64,000 nucleotides of DNA from JADFQT01 sp965216025 (GTDB lineage Bacteria; Chloroflexota; Dehalococcoidia; Lucifugimonadales; UBA3495), in NCBI GenBank assembly GCA_965216025.1, contig CBDCEX010000016.1:372001-436000 (forward strand), written 5' to 3'. The translations under genes were made by a program, and so were the position numbers. The first letter of the stretch is position 1; every line of letters starts with the position of its first letter. Below are positions 16,699 to 26,431 of this stretch, in pieces. Under the pieces are notes generated by a model, which worked only from the letters and a program-made list of their open reading frames with translations, was not told where the DNA came from and ran no database searches.

Positions 16699-18038
16699 TA
16701 AATAGCGGTGTCGGGTCCGATGGCCTCCAACCGGCCCTTGACCGACTGTAAAAAGGCGCTGGCCTCAGCCCCGTCATTGATGCGGTGATCGAAGGACATG
16801 CAAAGGTTCATCATCGCCCGGATGGCGATAGCGTCGTTGACCACCACCGGGCGTTTATGAATCGCCTCGGTGGTCAATATGGCGGCCTGAGGATGGTTGA
16901 TAATGGGCTGGGAAACGGTGGAGCCCAGGGCGCCCGTGTTGTTCAGGGTGAAAGTGCCTCGCTGGACATCCTCCAGGATCAGCCGGTTCTGCCGGGCCCG
17001 CTGGGTCAGGTCCCGCAGGGCGTGGGCCAATCCCGCGATACTCAGGCGGTCCGCGTCATGGATCACCGGGACGATCAACCCGGACGGGGCGGCCACCGCG
17101 ATGCCCAGGTTGATGCGGCGCTTTAGAATGATTTTGTCTCCGCCCCAGCTAGCGTTTAGGGTCGGATTCTCCCGGAGAGATTCGGCTACCACCTTGATTA
17201 TGAAGGGAAGGTAGGTCAGGTCCACTCCATTGCGCTGTTCAAAGTCCGACCGCACTGCGGCGCGCCGGGCCACCAATCCGGAGACGTCCACCTCCACCGT
17301 GCTCCAGGCGTGGGGAATCTGGCTAACGCTGCGGACCATGGCCTCGGCAATCAGTCGCCGCACCGGGGTCAGGCTTACGTACTCCTCATCGGCTGCGGCG
17401 GCTGTCTCCTCTCTTTCCGGCCCGGGAGCTTCACTGGGGGAAGCTTCGCTCGGGGAAGGGGCTGGAACCGGAGCCGCAGTTTGCGTTTGAACACCGGCGG
17501 ACTCCACATACCCCACCACGTCATCGCGGGTGATGCGCCCTCCCATGCCGGTACCCGCAATGAAGGAAAGGTCTATATTGTGCTGCCGGGCCAGGCGGCG
17601 CACCGCGGGAGAAACCCGGAGGGCGCCATTACCGCTGGACCTGGCCACTAGGGCGGGCTGCTCCTCCACCCGACCGCCGCCGGTGGGACCCACCGGTTTT
17701 GTGTCGCTCAGCAGGTAGCCGGTAGTGCCGGCGGCGGGGTCGGCTTCGCCAGGGGTCGGCGTCCCTGGTTCGCCCTCCGTCCTGCCCTCGGTCATGGCCT
17801 CCGACGTTTCAATTTCAGCCAGGGGCGCGCCCATGGGCACGACCTGCCCTTCTTCAGCCAGAATCTTGACCAGGGAGCCCTTCACCGGCGAGGGGACCTC
17901 CATGGTGACCTTATCGGTGATCACTTCCACCAGCGGTTCATATCGTTCAACCTGGTCACCTGGCTGCTTCAGCCACTTGCCAATGGTGCCTTCGACTACC
18001 GATTCGCCAACATGGGGAAGCTCAATTACTAGGGGCAA
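16695..18038 (-). CDS. Dihydrolipoamide acyltransferase (E2) of a 2-oxoacid dehydrogenase complex
   Basis: The 447-residue protein has an N-terminal lipoyl domain with the lipoylated lysine in EVITDKVTMEVPSP, a proline/glutamate-rich linker, a peripheral-subunit-binding domain (RVSPAVRRLARQHNID, then GGRITRDDV), a second flexible linker, and the catalytic acyltransferase domain ending in SFDHRINDG (the DHRxxDG site). One lipoyl domain is typical for branched-chain or acetoin-type complexes. The minus-strand order is E1alpha, E1beta, E2, lipB. No E3 (dihydrolipoyl dehydrogenase) gene is in the window. The 115-bp gap to E1beta is somewhat wide for coupling. Confidence 0.93.
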   Translation of the reverse strand: MPLVIELPHVGESVVEGTIGKWLKQPGDQVERYEPLVEVITDKVTMEVPSPVKGSLVKILAEEGQVVPMGAPLAEIETSEAMTEGRTEGEPGTPTPGEADPAAGTTGYLLSDTKPVGPTGGGRVEEQPALVARSSGNGALRVSPAVRRLARQHNIDLSFIAGTGMGGRITRDDVVGYVESAGVQTQTAAPVPAPSPSEASPSEAPGPEREETAAAADEEYVSLTPVRRLIAEAMVRSVSQIPHAWSTVEVDVSGLVARRAAVRSDFEQRNGVDLTYLPFIIKVVAESLRENPTLNASWGGDKIILKRRINLGIAVAAPSGLIVPVIHDADRLSIAGLAHALRDLTQRARQNRLILEDVQRGTFTLNNTGALGSTVSQPIINHPQAAILTTEAIHKRPVVVNDAIAIRAMMNLCMSFDHRINDGAEASAFLQSVKGRLEAIGPDTAIY

Positions 18039-18153
18039 GACACACCACCCGAAGGATGATTCTGAGTATTTTAAGATTACTTGGGAAACTAGCTACTGGG
18101 GACCGGCCGCGAAGGGCACCGGGACGGGAAAGGGAACCAGCTCCCGGACCCCC

Positions 18154-19137
18154 TCAGTAGGCGGCCAGCTTCCGTAAAGCCTCGGCCACCTTTTCGGTGT
18201 TGGGCATATAGGCGTCTTCCAGCGGCTGGGCAAAGGGCATGGTCGGAACGTCCGGACCGCAAAGGCGGGTTATGGGACCGTCCAAATACTCGAAGGCTTC
18301 GTCCGCTACCAGCGCCGCCACTTCAGCCCCGACGCCACCGGTAAGGTTGTCTTCGTGAACGATCAACAGCTTGGCGGTCTTCTTCACCGACTCCAATACT
18401 GTTTCTTTGTCCAGCGGCTTCAAGGTCCGCAGGTCCACCACCTCCACGTCGATGCCCTCGGGCGCCACCACCTCGGCGGCCTCCAGACAGTAATGAAGCA
18501 TCAAACCATAGCTGACCACGGTGACGTTGTCGCCGGCCCGCTTGACATCGGCTTTACCAATGGGCAGGAGGTACTCCTCTTCCGGGACTTCGCCGCGCAC
18601 CAAACGGTAGGTTTTTTTGTGCTCCAGAAAAACCACTGGATTGTCGTCGCGTATGGCAGACTTCAACAGGCCCTTGGCATCGTAAGGGGTGGCTGGGGCG
18701 ATTACTTTCAGGCCGGGAGTGTGGCAAAAATAGGCTTCGACATTTTGCGAGTGGAACAAACCGCCCCGAATGCCCCCGCCATAGGGTATGCGCACCACCA
18801 TGGGAACGGGCAAAGCACCATTGGTGCCGTAGCAAACCCGGGCGGCTTCGCCGATTAGCTGGTTGACGCTGGGCCAGACGAAATCGGCGAACTCGACCTC
18901 CGGTATGGGCCTTAATCCGCGGAAAGCTGCCCCTAAGGCAATTCCCATAATCGAGGCCTCTGCCAGCGGGGTATCCAGCGCGCGCGCCTGGCCGAACTCC
19001 TCCAAAAATCCCTGGGTGGCCAGGAAGACACCGCCCCGCTGGCCCACATCCTCCCCCATGACGAACACCTTTTCGTCCCGCCGCATCTCCTCCAGCATGG
19101 CCTCACGCACAGCTTCAATTACGCTTTTAAGAGCCAT
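18154..19137 (-). CDS. 2-oxoacid dehydrogenase E1 component, beta subunit
   Basis: This 327-residue protein of the transketolase pyrimidine-binding family matches E1beta: MGEDVGQRGGVFLATQGF, the central PIPEVEFADFVWPSVNQL, and a C-terminal LIVHEDNLTGGVGAEVAALV. With E1alpha it forms the alpha2beta2 thiamine-diphosphate decarboxylase that feeds acyl groups to the E2 lipoyl arm. The start lies 26 bp after the E1alpha stop. Substrate choice (pyruvate, branched-chain or acetoin) is not clear from the sequence. Confidence 0.93.
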   Translation of the reverse strand: MALKSVIEAVREAMLEEMRRDEKVFVMGEDVGQRGGVFLATQGFLEEFGQARALDTPLAEASIMGIALGAAFRGLRPIPEVEFADFVWPSVNQLIGEAARVCYGTNGALPVPMVVRIPYGGGIRGGLFHSQNVEAYFCHTPGLKVIAPATPYDAKGLLKSAIRDDNPVVFLEHKKTYRLVRGEVPEEEYLLPIGKADVKRAGDNVTVVSYGLMLHYCLEAAEVVAPEGIDVEVVDLRTLKPLDKETVLESVKKTAKLLIVHEDNLTGGVGAEVAALVADEAFEYLDGPITRLCGPDVPTMPFAQPLEDAYMPNTEKVAEALRKLAAY

Positions 19138-19163
19138 TACTACTCACGAAACATTCCAGTTGA

Positions 19164-20240
19164 TTAGGGAGCATAAACATGGCTAAGCATGTCCGATGCA
19201 TCCGGCGGAGAGGCAGCCTCGGCAACGTCGGTGGCTTCATTCACCGCCCGCTGCGCCTCCGCATTGATTTCCTCCGCTTCCTCGTCGGTAAGAATCCCCT
19301 GCTCCTTCAAATAGGCGGGAAAGGTGACCAGAGGGTCTCGCAGCCGGGCCTGCTCCACCTCGTCCTCGCCACGGTAACGCCGGTCATCGTCGTCGGTGGT
19401 GTGGGGCATCAGGCGCTCCACCTTCATTTCCAGCAAGACTGGCCCCTGGGAGCGGGCGTGCTTGATACCTTCGCGGGAAGCCTGGTACGACTGCACCAAG
19501 TCCATGCCATCTACTACCACGCCGGGGAATCCGTAGCCCTCGGCCCGGCTGGCCACATCTGTTATCGCCATTTGCTGGCTCTGCGGAACCGAGATGGCGT
19601 AACGATTGTTTTCGCAGACAAACACCACGGGCAGCCGGTGAACTCCGGCGAAATTCATGGCTTCATGAGCTTCTCCTTGGCTAGTGGCTCCATCACCCAT
19701 ATAAGCCAGGACCACGGTATCGTCGCCCAGCATGCGGCAGCCCAGGGCGTACCCCACTGCCTGGGTCAAGCCGGCTCCGACGACGTTGGAGATCTGGATC
19801 ACCCGATGCTCCAGATCGGCGCCTTGAAGGGGAAACTGGCGGGCGCCGCTATAAGGCTCTCCGACCTTGCCCATGAAGGATAGCATTACCTGAGTAGGGG
19901 ATAGCCCCACCATCATTTTGATCGCCAGATCGCGATAGTAGGGAAAATGAAAGCAGTCTCCGTCTTTTTGCGCCGCCAGCAAGCAGCCTAGTTGCGCGGC
20001 TTCGTGGCCCTGGCAGGAGGCGGCAATGGGCACTTTCCCCTGCCGGTTCATCATCCAGACGCGCTCATCGGTCTTGCGGACCAGCACCATCTGACGATAG
20101 CTATTCAGCAGATCCTGCTCAGTTAGGCCTTCCGGAAACCCCACCGACCGGTTCCCCGCCGACCGGGTTTCCTTGCTAGCTTTGCCTTTTCTGGAGGTTT
20201 CCCTGGGAGTTCTGGGCGACCTGGGCTTGGCTTGTGTCAT
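19164..20240 (-). CDS. 2-oxoacid dehydrogenase E1 component, alpha subunit
   Basis: The 358-residue protein has the thiamine-diphosphate/Mg motif GDGATSQGEAHEAMNFAG, followed by VVFVCENNRYAIS and the phosphorylation-loop-like MPHTTDDDDRRYR typical of E1alpha. The first 35 residues are basic and low-complexity (KPRSPRTPRETSRKGKASKE), resembling a flexible tether and not a signal peptide. It is the first gene of the E1-E2-lipB run. It is divergent from the ACIII operon; the shared 317-bp gap (20241-20557) holds the ACIII promoter. Confidence 0.93.
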   Translation of the reverse strand: MTQAKPRSPRTPRETSRKGKASKETRSAGNRSVGFPEGLTEQDLLNSYRQMVLVRKTDERVWMMNRQGKVPIAASCQGHEAAQLGCLLAAQKDGDCFHFPYYRDLAIKMMVGLSPTQVMLSFMGKVGEPYSGARQFPLQGADLEHRVIQISNVVGAGLTQAVGYALGCRMLGDDTVVLAYMGDGATSQGEAHEAMNFAGVHRLPVVFVCENNRYAISVPQSQQMAITDVASRAEGYGFPGVVVDGMDLVQSYQASREGIKHARSQGPVLLEMKVERLMPHTTDDDDRRYRGEDEVEQARLRDPLVTFPAYLKEQGILTDEEAEEINAEAQRAVNEATDVAEAASPPDASDMLSHVYAP

Positions 20241-20470
20241 CGCTCCCTCTGTCGATACCGAAGGCGGGACTCTTATTCACCAATTATATAGCCCCCTGTT
20301 TGCCACCGCAAACCGCCTATTGTCCAAGTTTCCTGCTATAAACCAGCAATCTGTAGCTAAAACAAGGGGGTGAAGCCCATATTAACGCTGCCGTTTGTCC
20401 ATCTCTGGGTCCAGCACAAGGACCGGCCAAATGACCGTAGGGAAAAGCTCCGATCAGCTTGGCAATACCC

Positions 20471-20499
20471 TTGACACCTATTAGGCTCTGTGATAATTT
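20471..20499 (+). promoter_or_regulatory. Sigma-70-type promoter of the ACIII operon
   Basis: TTGACA (20471-20476), a 17-base spacer and TAATTT (20494-20499) make a near-consensus promoter. Transcription would start near 20506, about 50 bases before the first gene. Nothing else was recognised in the 20241-20557 gap. Confidence 0.75.
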
Positions 20500-20557
20500 T
20501 CACTAGGTTTTCCGGCCTCAACCATTCTGGGAGCTAGGACGTGGTAGGGCAGGGGTT

Positions 20558-20860
20558 ATGCCAGTGACGGATCCCTCAGGATTAGGAAGCACCGACTGGG
20601 CCAACCTGAGTAACTGGTTGACCCTTCTCTGGATATTTTTCCCCCTTTTAATCACCTTTGCCTTCAGCATGATGATCGCTCACGCCTTCATCCCCTCGGC
20701 CGTCGCCACTGGCCACCTTCCCCAGAAATTGTCGATACTACGGCTGCCCATTACCGTGTTCGGTTTGGTGGCTCTGGCCGGAGCGGTGACCCTGATGGTA
20801 TTAGCAGTGATTCAGGCTCCCGACACATTGCGTGGCATCTGGGGGAATTTTTGGATTTAG
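20558..20860 (+). CDS. Small two-helix membrane protein at the head of the ACIII operon
   Basis: The 100-residue product has two hydrophobic segments (LLWIFFPLLITFAFSMMIAHA and FGLVALAGAVTLMVLAVI, each given only in part here) separated by a short charged loop, with no cofactor motif. AGGGGTT precedes the ATG. It is the first gene after the promoter and lies 100 bp before the pentahaem cytochrome, so it may be an assembly factor or small subunit linked to ACIII. I do not recognise a family, and no such subunit is standard in described complexes as far as I recall. Confidence 0.65.
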   Translation: MPVTDPSGLGSTDWANLSNWLTLLWIFFPLLITFAFSMMIAHAFIPSAVATGHLPQKLSILRLPITVFGLVALAGAVTLMVLAVIQAPDTLRGIWGNFWI

Positions 20861-20960
20861 GGTGGCCGGTTCCTGGTATCCAGTGGGAGACTCGGGGCTT
20901 GGTCATTAGGCAGGCGGCGGGTTCCGGAAAGGCTCTGACTTCGCGAAGGCACTGACTTTA

Positions 20961-21623
20961 ATGAAGCCAACGGCAAATATGATACCGCTGGCCCTGGTTA
21001 GCCTGGTGGTTACCGCCATAGTCGGATTCATCGTAGTAGTGCTGCTTATGTCCTGGTTCTCCAACCCGCCCTTCGGTCTGGGCAACGCTCCTCCCCAACC
21101 CATCGCCTTTCCTCATACGGTGCACGCCGGCTCAGTGGAGACGGGAGGGGTAGGCATCCAGTGCGAGTTCTGTCACAGAAACGTGACCAAGGGCGCGGCG
21201 GCCACCGTACCGGCGGTGGAAACCTGCGTTTTCTGCCACAAGCAGATAAATCAGGAAAAATTAGTGGGAGACACGAATGTGAACCTGGCCGAAGTTCAGC
21301 GGGTGGTCGACCGATTCGCCGACGGGAATCCCATAGATTGGGAGCGGGTCCACCGGCTGCCGGACCATGTGCGGTTCGTTCACGAAGCCCACATCCGGTT
21401 TTTGACCCAGGGTGACCCACGGACTGTAGATATTCCCCTGGGAGGAGGCGGTACCCGCCAGCTTCCCATGCCGGTGGGGCAGGCCTGCTCGGTCTGCCAC
21501 GGCGAGGTAGCCGCCATGACCCAAGTCCAGCCTCAGGCCGGCCAGTCTCTCAAGATGGGGACCTGCCTGGACTGCCACCGGCAAAACAACGTGGCCACCG
21601 ATTGCACTATTTGTCATAAGTGA
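20961..21623 (+). CDS. actA: ACIII subunit ActA, pentahaem cytochrome c
   Basis: The 220-residue protein has an N-terminal membrane anchor (ALVSLVVTAIVGFIVVVLLM) followed by a periplasmic domain with five CxxCH haem sites: CEFCH, CVFCH, CSVCH, CLDCH and CTICH (the last at the extreme C-terminus). Five haems and a membrane anchor match ActA of alternative complex III, the quinol:cytochrome c (or HiPIP) oxidoreductase that replaces cytochrome bc1 in many bacteria. The iron-sulfur, NrfD-type, DUF3341-type and monohaem cytochrome genes that follow make the complex assignment firm. Confidence 0.9.
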   Translation: MKPTANMIPLALVSLVVTAIVGFIVVVLLMSWFSNPPFGLGNAPPQPIAFPHTVHAGSVETGGVGIQCEFCHRNVTKGAAATVPAVETCVFCHKQINQEKLVGDTNVNLAEVQRVVDRFADGNPIDWERVHRLPDHVRFVHEAHIRFLTQGDPRTVDIPLGGGGTRQLPMPVGQACSVCHGEVAAMTQVQPQAGQSLKMGTCLDCHRQNNVATDCTICHK

Positions 21624-21653
21624 ATGTAGGTAAGAACCTCCTGTTATGAAATT

Positions 21654-23945
21654 ATGAAACTGACACGGCGCAATTTCCTGGCTTGGGCCGGCCTTTCCGC
21701 GATGGGAGCGGTGGCCTGCGACGCCTTTGGCGATGAGCTCAAGACGCAGAGCCCGGTAAGCCAGCCGGAAGACCTGGTCAAGGGCCGGGATAACTGGTAC
21801 GCCACCCTGTGCCGTCACTGTCCCTCCAGCGAAGGAGTGCTGGTGCGGGTGATGGAGGGGCGGGCCAAAAAGGTCCAGGGCAATCCCAAGTACCCGATCA
21901 ACCTGGGCAAACAAAGCGCCCGCTGCGACGCCGGTTTGCAGGCCCTTTACCATCCGGACCGCCTGGCGGGCCCCATGCTGCGGATTAACGGAACCCTGCA
22001 GCCCGTGTCCTGGGATGTTGCCCTGGACCAGCTAAAAGAACAGCTTTCGACCCGGGGCGAGGGCCTGGCCCTGGTCACCGAGCCTTTGAGCGGCCCCCTG
22101 GCCACCATCGCCAGCAGATTCGCCCAAGCCTTCGGCGGAAGCCATATCACTTTTGAAGCCCTGAGTAACGCCACCTACCAGGCCGCCGTCAAAAACCTCT
22201 TCGACCAAGAGTTGCTGCCCGATCTGGACATCGGTAAGGCCAACTTCCTGCTCTCCTTCGGCGCCGACTTCCTCTCCACTTGGGTTTCTCCCACCCGCTG
22301 GTCCATCGGATTCGGAGAGCTGCGAGATGCCGAGGTTGGTTCGGGCCGGGGCACGTTCGTGCAAATCGACCCCCGGTTTTCCATGACCGCCGCCAATGCG
22401 GACAAGTGGCTGCCGATAAGACCTGGGATGGAAGGGCACCTGGCCCTCAGCCTGGCTCAGGTCATAGTCCAAGAAAAACTACAGGCTTACGGCGTGGACC
22501 TGGCGGCTCTCTCTGGCGGGCAAGGAGCGGAATTCCTATCTGACTTCAGCCCAGAAGCGGTCGGCCCCAAGCTGGGGTGGCCGGATGCAATGCTGGGGGG
22601 TCACAACGCCGCTGACACCATTCGCGAGTTGGCGCGGGATTTTGCCAGCCACCGTCCCAGTCTGGCCATTGGCGGCGATTCGGCCGGGGCGCAGGAAAAC
22701 GGTCTCTTCAATCTGGAAGCCATCTACGCGCTGAACTACCTGGTCGGCAGCGTTGGTGGGCCAGGCGGGCTCCGATTCAACCCCAAGAGCCCCCTTCCAG
22801 AATGGCCCCAACCCTCAGCCGCCGCATCGATATCCGATTGGCGAGACACAGTCTCGGCGTTGAACCAGGGGAAAACCAAATTGCTGATGGTCCATCAGGC
22901 CGACCCGGTTTACGGGCTTCCCCAGGCCCTCGGACTTGAGGATGCCATCAAAAGGGCAGACGTATTCACGGTCAGCTTTTCCCCCTTCCTGGATGAAACC
23001 AGCGCCCTGGCCGACCTGATTCTTCCCGACCGGATATATCTGGAGGATTGGGGCGCCGATATCCCCAACCCCGGCCCGGGCTATCAGGTAGTGGGCATCC
23101 AGCAGCCTGTGGTCAATCCCCTGGGCAGCCTGGACCCTCGCAGCTTTGGCGATATACTCCTGAGCACAGCCCAGGAACTTCGGGAGGACGCCGCCCTACC
23201 TTGGGACAACCTGCTGGAAGCCCTTGGGGAAAGCTCCAAAGCCCTTTTCGCGCTGAATCGCGGCTCCGTTGATGCCGGCTCTGAAAAAGAGTTCTGGACC
23301 AAGCTGTTGCGGCAGGGCGGCTGGTGGGACGAACAAACTACCGGACCTGCGGTCCAGCCTGCCGAAGGGCTCTTCTCCCGGATAGCCAAACAGGCGCCGG
23401 AGCCGGCGGCTTTGGGCTCAGGGGAATTTTACCTGATTCCCTTTGCCCACAATACGCTGCTGGATGGCCGGAACACCCACCTGCCCTGGGCCCAGTCCGC
23501 TCCCGACCCCATCACCACCGTTACCTGGCAGACCTGGGTAGAGGTAAACGCCCGGCGGGCCAGCGACCTGGGCTGGCGCGAGGGGGATGTAATCCGAATC
23601 GAAGTCAACGGGAGTTTCATCCAGGCGCTGCTGTACCCCAATCCGGCCCTGCCACCCGACGTGGTTGCCGTGCCGCTGGGTCAAGGTCGCCGCAACGGGC
23701 CTGCCTACGCGCTGACCGGGGAAGAACGGGAAAGCTCCAACATTCTTGGTATATTGGACCCCGCTCTGGTTAACGAAACCGGCGCCTTGGCCTGGGCCGG
23801 TAACCGGGTTCGCCTGGCGGCTACGGGAGAGAGCCTCCGAGTGTCCAAGTTTGAAGGGGAGTTCGGCGCCCGAGAAATTGGCAACCAGATAATTAACAAC
23901 CCCGGTGAGGAAGTCATCAAGACCGTGGCTCCGGGAGGCCATTAG
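21654..23945 (+). CDS. actB: ACIII subunit ActB, molybdopterin-oxidoreductase-like part (B1)
   Basis: The 763-residue protein begins with a twin-arginine-type signal (RRNFLAWAGLSAMGAVAC), whose final cysteine could also serve as a lipobox. It then follows the molybdopterin oxidoreductase fold: CRHCPSSEGVLVRVMEG, a later cysteine in SARCDAG, and a C-terminal beta domain (WVEVNARRASDLGWREGD). In ACIII this B1 part is known to lack the Mo cofactor and serve a structural role. B1 and the iron-sulfur B2 part are often one fused ActB protein; here they are two genes separated by 167 bp that contain a palindromic repeat. Confidence 0.88.
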   Translation: MKLTRRNFLAWAGLSAMGAVACDAFGDELKTQSPVSQPEDLVKGRDNWYATLCRHCPSSEGVLVRVMEGRAKKVQGNPKYPINLGKQSARCDAGLQALYHPDRLAGPMLRINGTLQPVSWDVALDQLKEQLSTRGEGLALVTEPLSGPLATIASRFAQAFGGSHITFEALSNATYQAAVKNLFDQELLPDLDIGKANFLLSFGADFLSTWVSPTRWSIGFGELRDAEVGSGRGTFVQIDPRFSMTAANADKWLPIRPGMEGHLALSLAQVIVQEKLQAYGVDLAALSGGQGAEFLSDFSPEAVGPKLGWPDAMLGGHNAADTIRELARDFASHRPSLAIGGDSAGAQENGLFNLEAIYALNYLVGSVGGPGGLRFNPKSPLPEWPQPSAAASISDWRDTVSALNQGKTKLLMVHQADPVYGLPQALGLEDAIKRADVFTVSFSPFLDETSALADLILPDRIYLEDWGADIPNPGPGYQVVGIQQPVVNPLGSLDPRSFGDILLSTAQELREDAALPWDNLLEALGESSKALFALNRGSVDAGSEKEFWTKLLRQGGWWDEQTTGPAVQPAEGLFSRIAKQAPEPAALGSGEFYLIPFAHNTLLDGRNTHLPWAQSAPDPITTVTWQTWVEVNARRASDLGWREGDVIRIEVNGSFIQALLYPNPALPPDVVAVPLGQGRRNGPAYALTGEERESSNILGILDPALVNETGALAWAGNRVRLAATGESLRVSKFEGEFGAREIGNQIINNPGEEVIKTVAPGGH

Positions 23946-23982
23946 TGAGCCTTGAATCTATTGTCAAGCACGGCCAGATTGA

Positions 23983-24045
23983 CCGCCATTGGGGAAAACC
24001 CCCTATATCCTCCTTTTAAAAAGGGGGACTAAGAGGGGTTTGATC
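23983..24045. repeat. CCCCCT...AGGGGG palindromic repeat inside the ACIII operon
   Basis: The stretch has AACCCCCTATATCCTCCTTTT, then AAAAAGGGGGACTAAGAGGGGTTT, which can pair as a hairpin, followed by CAAGTTTAG. A relative in opposite orientation lies at 62108-62175, also with an adjoining CAAGTTTAG. It sits between the two ActB genes and could act as an mRNA hairpin that tunes their ratio. Confidence 0.6.
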
Positions 24046-24112
24046 TCCCAAGTTTAGTAATTTCATCGAGCGTCAGTAATAGGTGGCACATGGATTTCAG
24101 GCAGGATAAAAT

Positions 24113-24904
24113 ATGGTAACTAACCGAATAGACCACACCTGGGGTATGGTGGTAGACCTGGATCGCTGCACCGGCTGCCAGGCCTGCGTGGTCGCCTGCC
24201 AGGTCGAGAATAACCTCCCCATTAACGAAAAGTCCGCCTTCCTGGAGCATCGGGCCTTCGAGTGGATCCGCATCGAGCGGTATTGGGAGGGGGAATACCC
24301 CAACGTGAAGGCCCGGTTCATCCCCATCATGTGCCAGCACTGCTCCAACGCCCCCTGCGAGCCGGTCTGCCCGGTGTACGCTACCTACCGGAGTGACGAA
24401 GGCCTAAATGTTCAGGTTTACAACCGTTGCATCGGGGCCCGCTACTGCATCAACAACTGTCCCTACCAGATTCGCTTTTTCAACTTCTGGCACCCGACCT
24501 GGCCGGCCAGCTTTGAGAACTACTTGAACCCGGACGTAACGGTGCGCACGCGCGGCATCACCGAAAAGTGCACCTTCTGCGTCCAGCGCCTGCGCCGAGG
24601 AGAGTTGGAGGTGGAGCGGCGCGGCGGTGGCAGGCTTAACGACCAGAATATGGCGGAGAGAAACTATATGCCCGCCTGCGCCCAGGCCTGCCCCACCAAC
24701 GCCCTGAGCTTCGGCGACCAACTGGATCCTAACACCAAGATCAAGCCATACTTCGATGACGTGCACGCCCACGACGTCCACCACGAGCACGACCGAACCA
24801 CTAGGAGCTACCTGTTGCTGGAGGAACTCGCAACCGCGCCCAACGTAATCTACCTCAAGAAGGTGGAACCCTATCCGATAGGTGAGAACGAACCCAATGG
24901 CTGA
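24113..24904 (+). CDS. ACIII subunit ActB, iron-sulfur part (B2)
   Basis: This 263-residue ferredoxin-like protein has four cysteine groups: RCTGCQACVVAC, CQHCSNAPCEPVCP, RCIGARYCINNCPY, and the late pair KCTFCVQR with CAQACPTNALSFGD. The pattern matches the iron-sulfur subunits of the molybdopterin enzyme family (NrfC/HybA/PsrB type) and the B2 half of ActB, carrying several 4Fe-4S/3Fe-4S clusters. It passes electrons from the quinol site towards the haems. No signal peptide is present, so export would rely on its partner. The 3' end overlaps the next gene. Confidence 0.9.
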   Translation: MVTNRIDHTWGMVVDLDRCTGCQACVVACQVENNLPINEKSAFLEHRAFEWIRIERYWEGEYPNVKARFIPIMCQHCSNAPCEPVCPVYATYRSDEGLNVQVYNRCIGARYCINNCPYQIRFFNFWHPTWPASFENYLNPDVTVRTRGITEKCTFCVQRLRRGELEVERRGGGRLNDQNMAERNYMPACAQACPTNALSFGDQLDPNTKIKPYFDDVHAHDVHHEHDRTTRSYLLLEELATAPNVIYLKKVEPYPIGENEPNG

Positions 24905-26348
24905 GCATTCCAGCGGGCCCTACCCGACCGGCATGTGGGTCTTTCCCCAGGCGGAGCTAGTCACCGCCCAGGTAATGGAAAGGACTACCCGCCGTTGCAA
25001 GCCATATACCATCGCGTTGCTAATGGCCGCGTTATTGGCAGCCCTGGGAGTGGTAGGATTTGTAATTCGGGTTTCCGCCGACGGCCTGGACGACTATAAC
25101 GCCTGGGGCTATTACATGGCGGCCTTTTCCTTCGTCTTCATGGTAACCAGCGGCGCCCCGCTGGCGACGGCGGCTTTCCGATTTACCAAAAGCCACTGGC
25201 GCCGCCCCCTGTCCCGGGTAGCTGAGCTCTTCGCCGTGGTGGGAGTTCTCAACGTCCTGCTCTTCATCCCCATGGTCATCGTGCTGCCTGCCATAGAAAA
25301 TCCCGCCTTCGTGCCCGGCATGGAGGGTGAGATGGCGGCTCGCCGGGCCATCTGGCTGGGATCGTCCGGGGTGCCCAGCGGCGCACCGGCATTGTATGAT
25401 ATTTTGGGTCTGGTGGGGCTGGCAGTGACCAGCATGGCTATCCTGTGGCTTTCTTTGATGCCGGACCTGGCCCAGTCCCGAGACAGCGTCAGCGGCTTCC
25501 GGCGGAAAATTTACGGGTTATTGGCCGGCAGCTGGCATGGAACCAAGCGGCAGTGGATTCAGCACAAGGCCGGCATGATGTTGCTGGGCGGTTTCTACTT
25601 CATGCTGGTGGTTTTCGTACACTTCCTGATCGTCTCCGACTTCGCAATGAGTTTGATACCGGGCTGGAAGGATTCCATCTTGCCGCCCCTTTACACCATA
25701 ATAGCCTTCCAAAATGCCCTGGGCCTGTTGCTGGTGATCCTTTTTGTCCTGCGCAAGTGGGGCGGCTACCAGGAATATATTGGCATTTCCCTCTTCTGGT
25801 CGGCCAGCAAGATATTGCTAGGCCTTACTCTGCTATGGACCTACCATCTGTTCGCCTTTTTCATCACCTTCTGGTACGGACGCCTGGTGGTGGAGCAGAG
25901 CATCCTCAGATACCTGATGTTTGAGAGCTACGCCCCGGTATTCTGGGCCAACGTGATCTTCAGCTTCTTTGTGCCCTTCTTCATTCTGTTATGGAATCCG
26001 GTGCGGAAATCCGCCTGGGGCCCGGCCCTAGCGGGCCTGTCGACTCTGGTTGGCGGATTCTTGTTCAGCATTCGCATCTTCGTCGGGTCCTTTAACGCCG
26101 TCGACTTTAAAGATTTGCCCGGAGAGTTGTACTCCCTGGGCCTAGCCCGGGTTCCGGCGCCGGCATACCCGGACCTTTGGGACATATTCATGGTGCTGGG
26201 AATTATCGGCGCCGCGGTCCTGGTTTATCTGGCGGCCGCCAAACTGTTCCCGGTTATGTCCATCTGGGAAGTCAAGGAAGGCGCCATGTACCAGCGGATG
26301 GGAACCCTGTTCCGAGGCGAGTATATGATTCTGGCCAAGCCGGAGTGA
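24897..26348 (+). CDS. NrfD/PsrC-type membrane subunit of ACIII (first of two)
   Basis: This is an integral membrane protein of about 483 residues with roughly ten hydrophobic helices, matching the NrfD/PsrC quinol-interacting family. An upstream GTG at 24882 is possible. AGGTGAG (24879-24885) is better placed for the ATG at 24897, so I use that start, which overlaps the iron-sulfur gene by eight bases. ACIII contains two NrfD-like subunits (ActC and ActF). The next gene is the closer match to ActC, so this one may fill the ActF role or be a lineage-specific variant. Confidence 0.8.
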   Translation: MAEHSSGPYPTGMWVFPQAELVTAQVMERTTRRCKPYTIALLMAALLAALGVVGFVIRVSADGLDDYNAWGYYMAAFSFVFMVTSGAPLATAAFRFTKSHWRRPLSRVAELFAVVGVLNVLLFIPMVIVLPAIENPAFVPGMEGEMAARRAIWLGSSGVPSGAPALYDILGLVGLAVTSMAILWLSLMPDLAQSRDSVSGFRRKIYGLLAGSWHGTKRQWIQHKAGMMLLGGFYFMLVVFVHFLIVSDFAMSLIPGWKDSILPPLYTIIAFQNALGLLLVILFVLRKWGGYQEYIGISLFWSASKILLGLTLLWTYHLFAFFITFWYGRLVVEQSILRYLMFESYAPVFWANVIFSFFVPFFILLWNPVRKSAWGPALAGLSTLVGGFLFSIRIFVGSFNAVDFKDLPGELYSLGLARVPAPAYPDLWDIFMVLGIIGAAVLVYLAAAKLFPVMSIWEVKEGAMYQRMGTLFRGEYMILAKPE

Positions 26349-26431
26349 TAGCTCGATTTATGCAATTTACGCGCTTGGCCCGCCGGTAATTAGAACATTG
26401 CTGTTTCGACGGGTGAATTACAGGAGCTTCC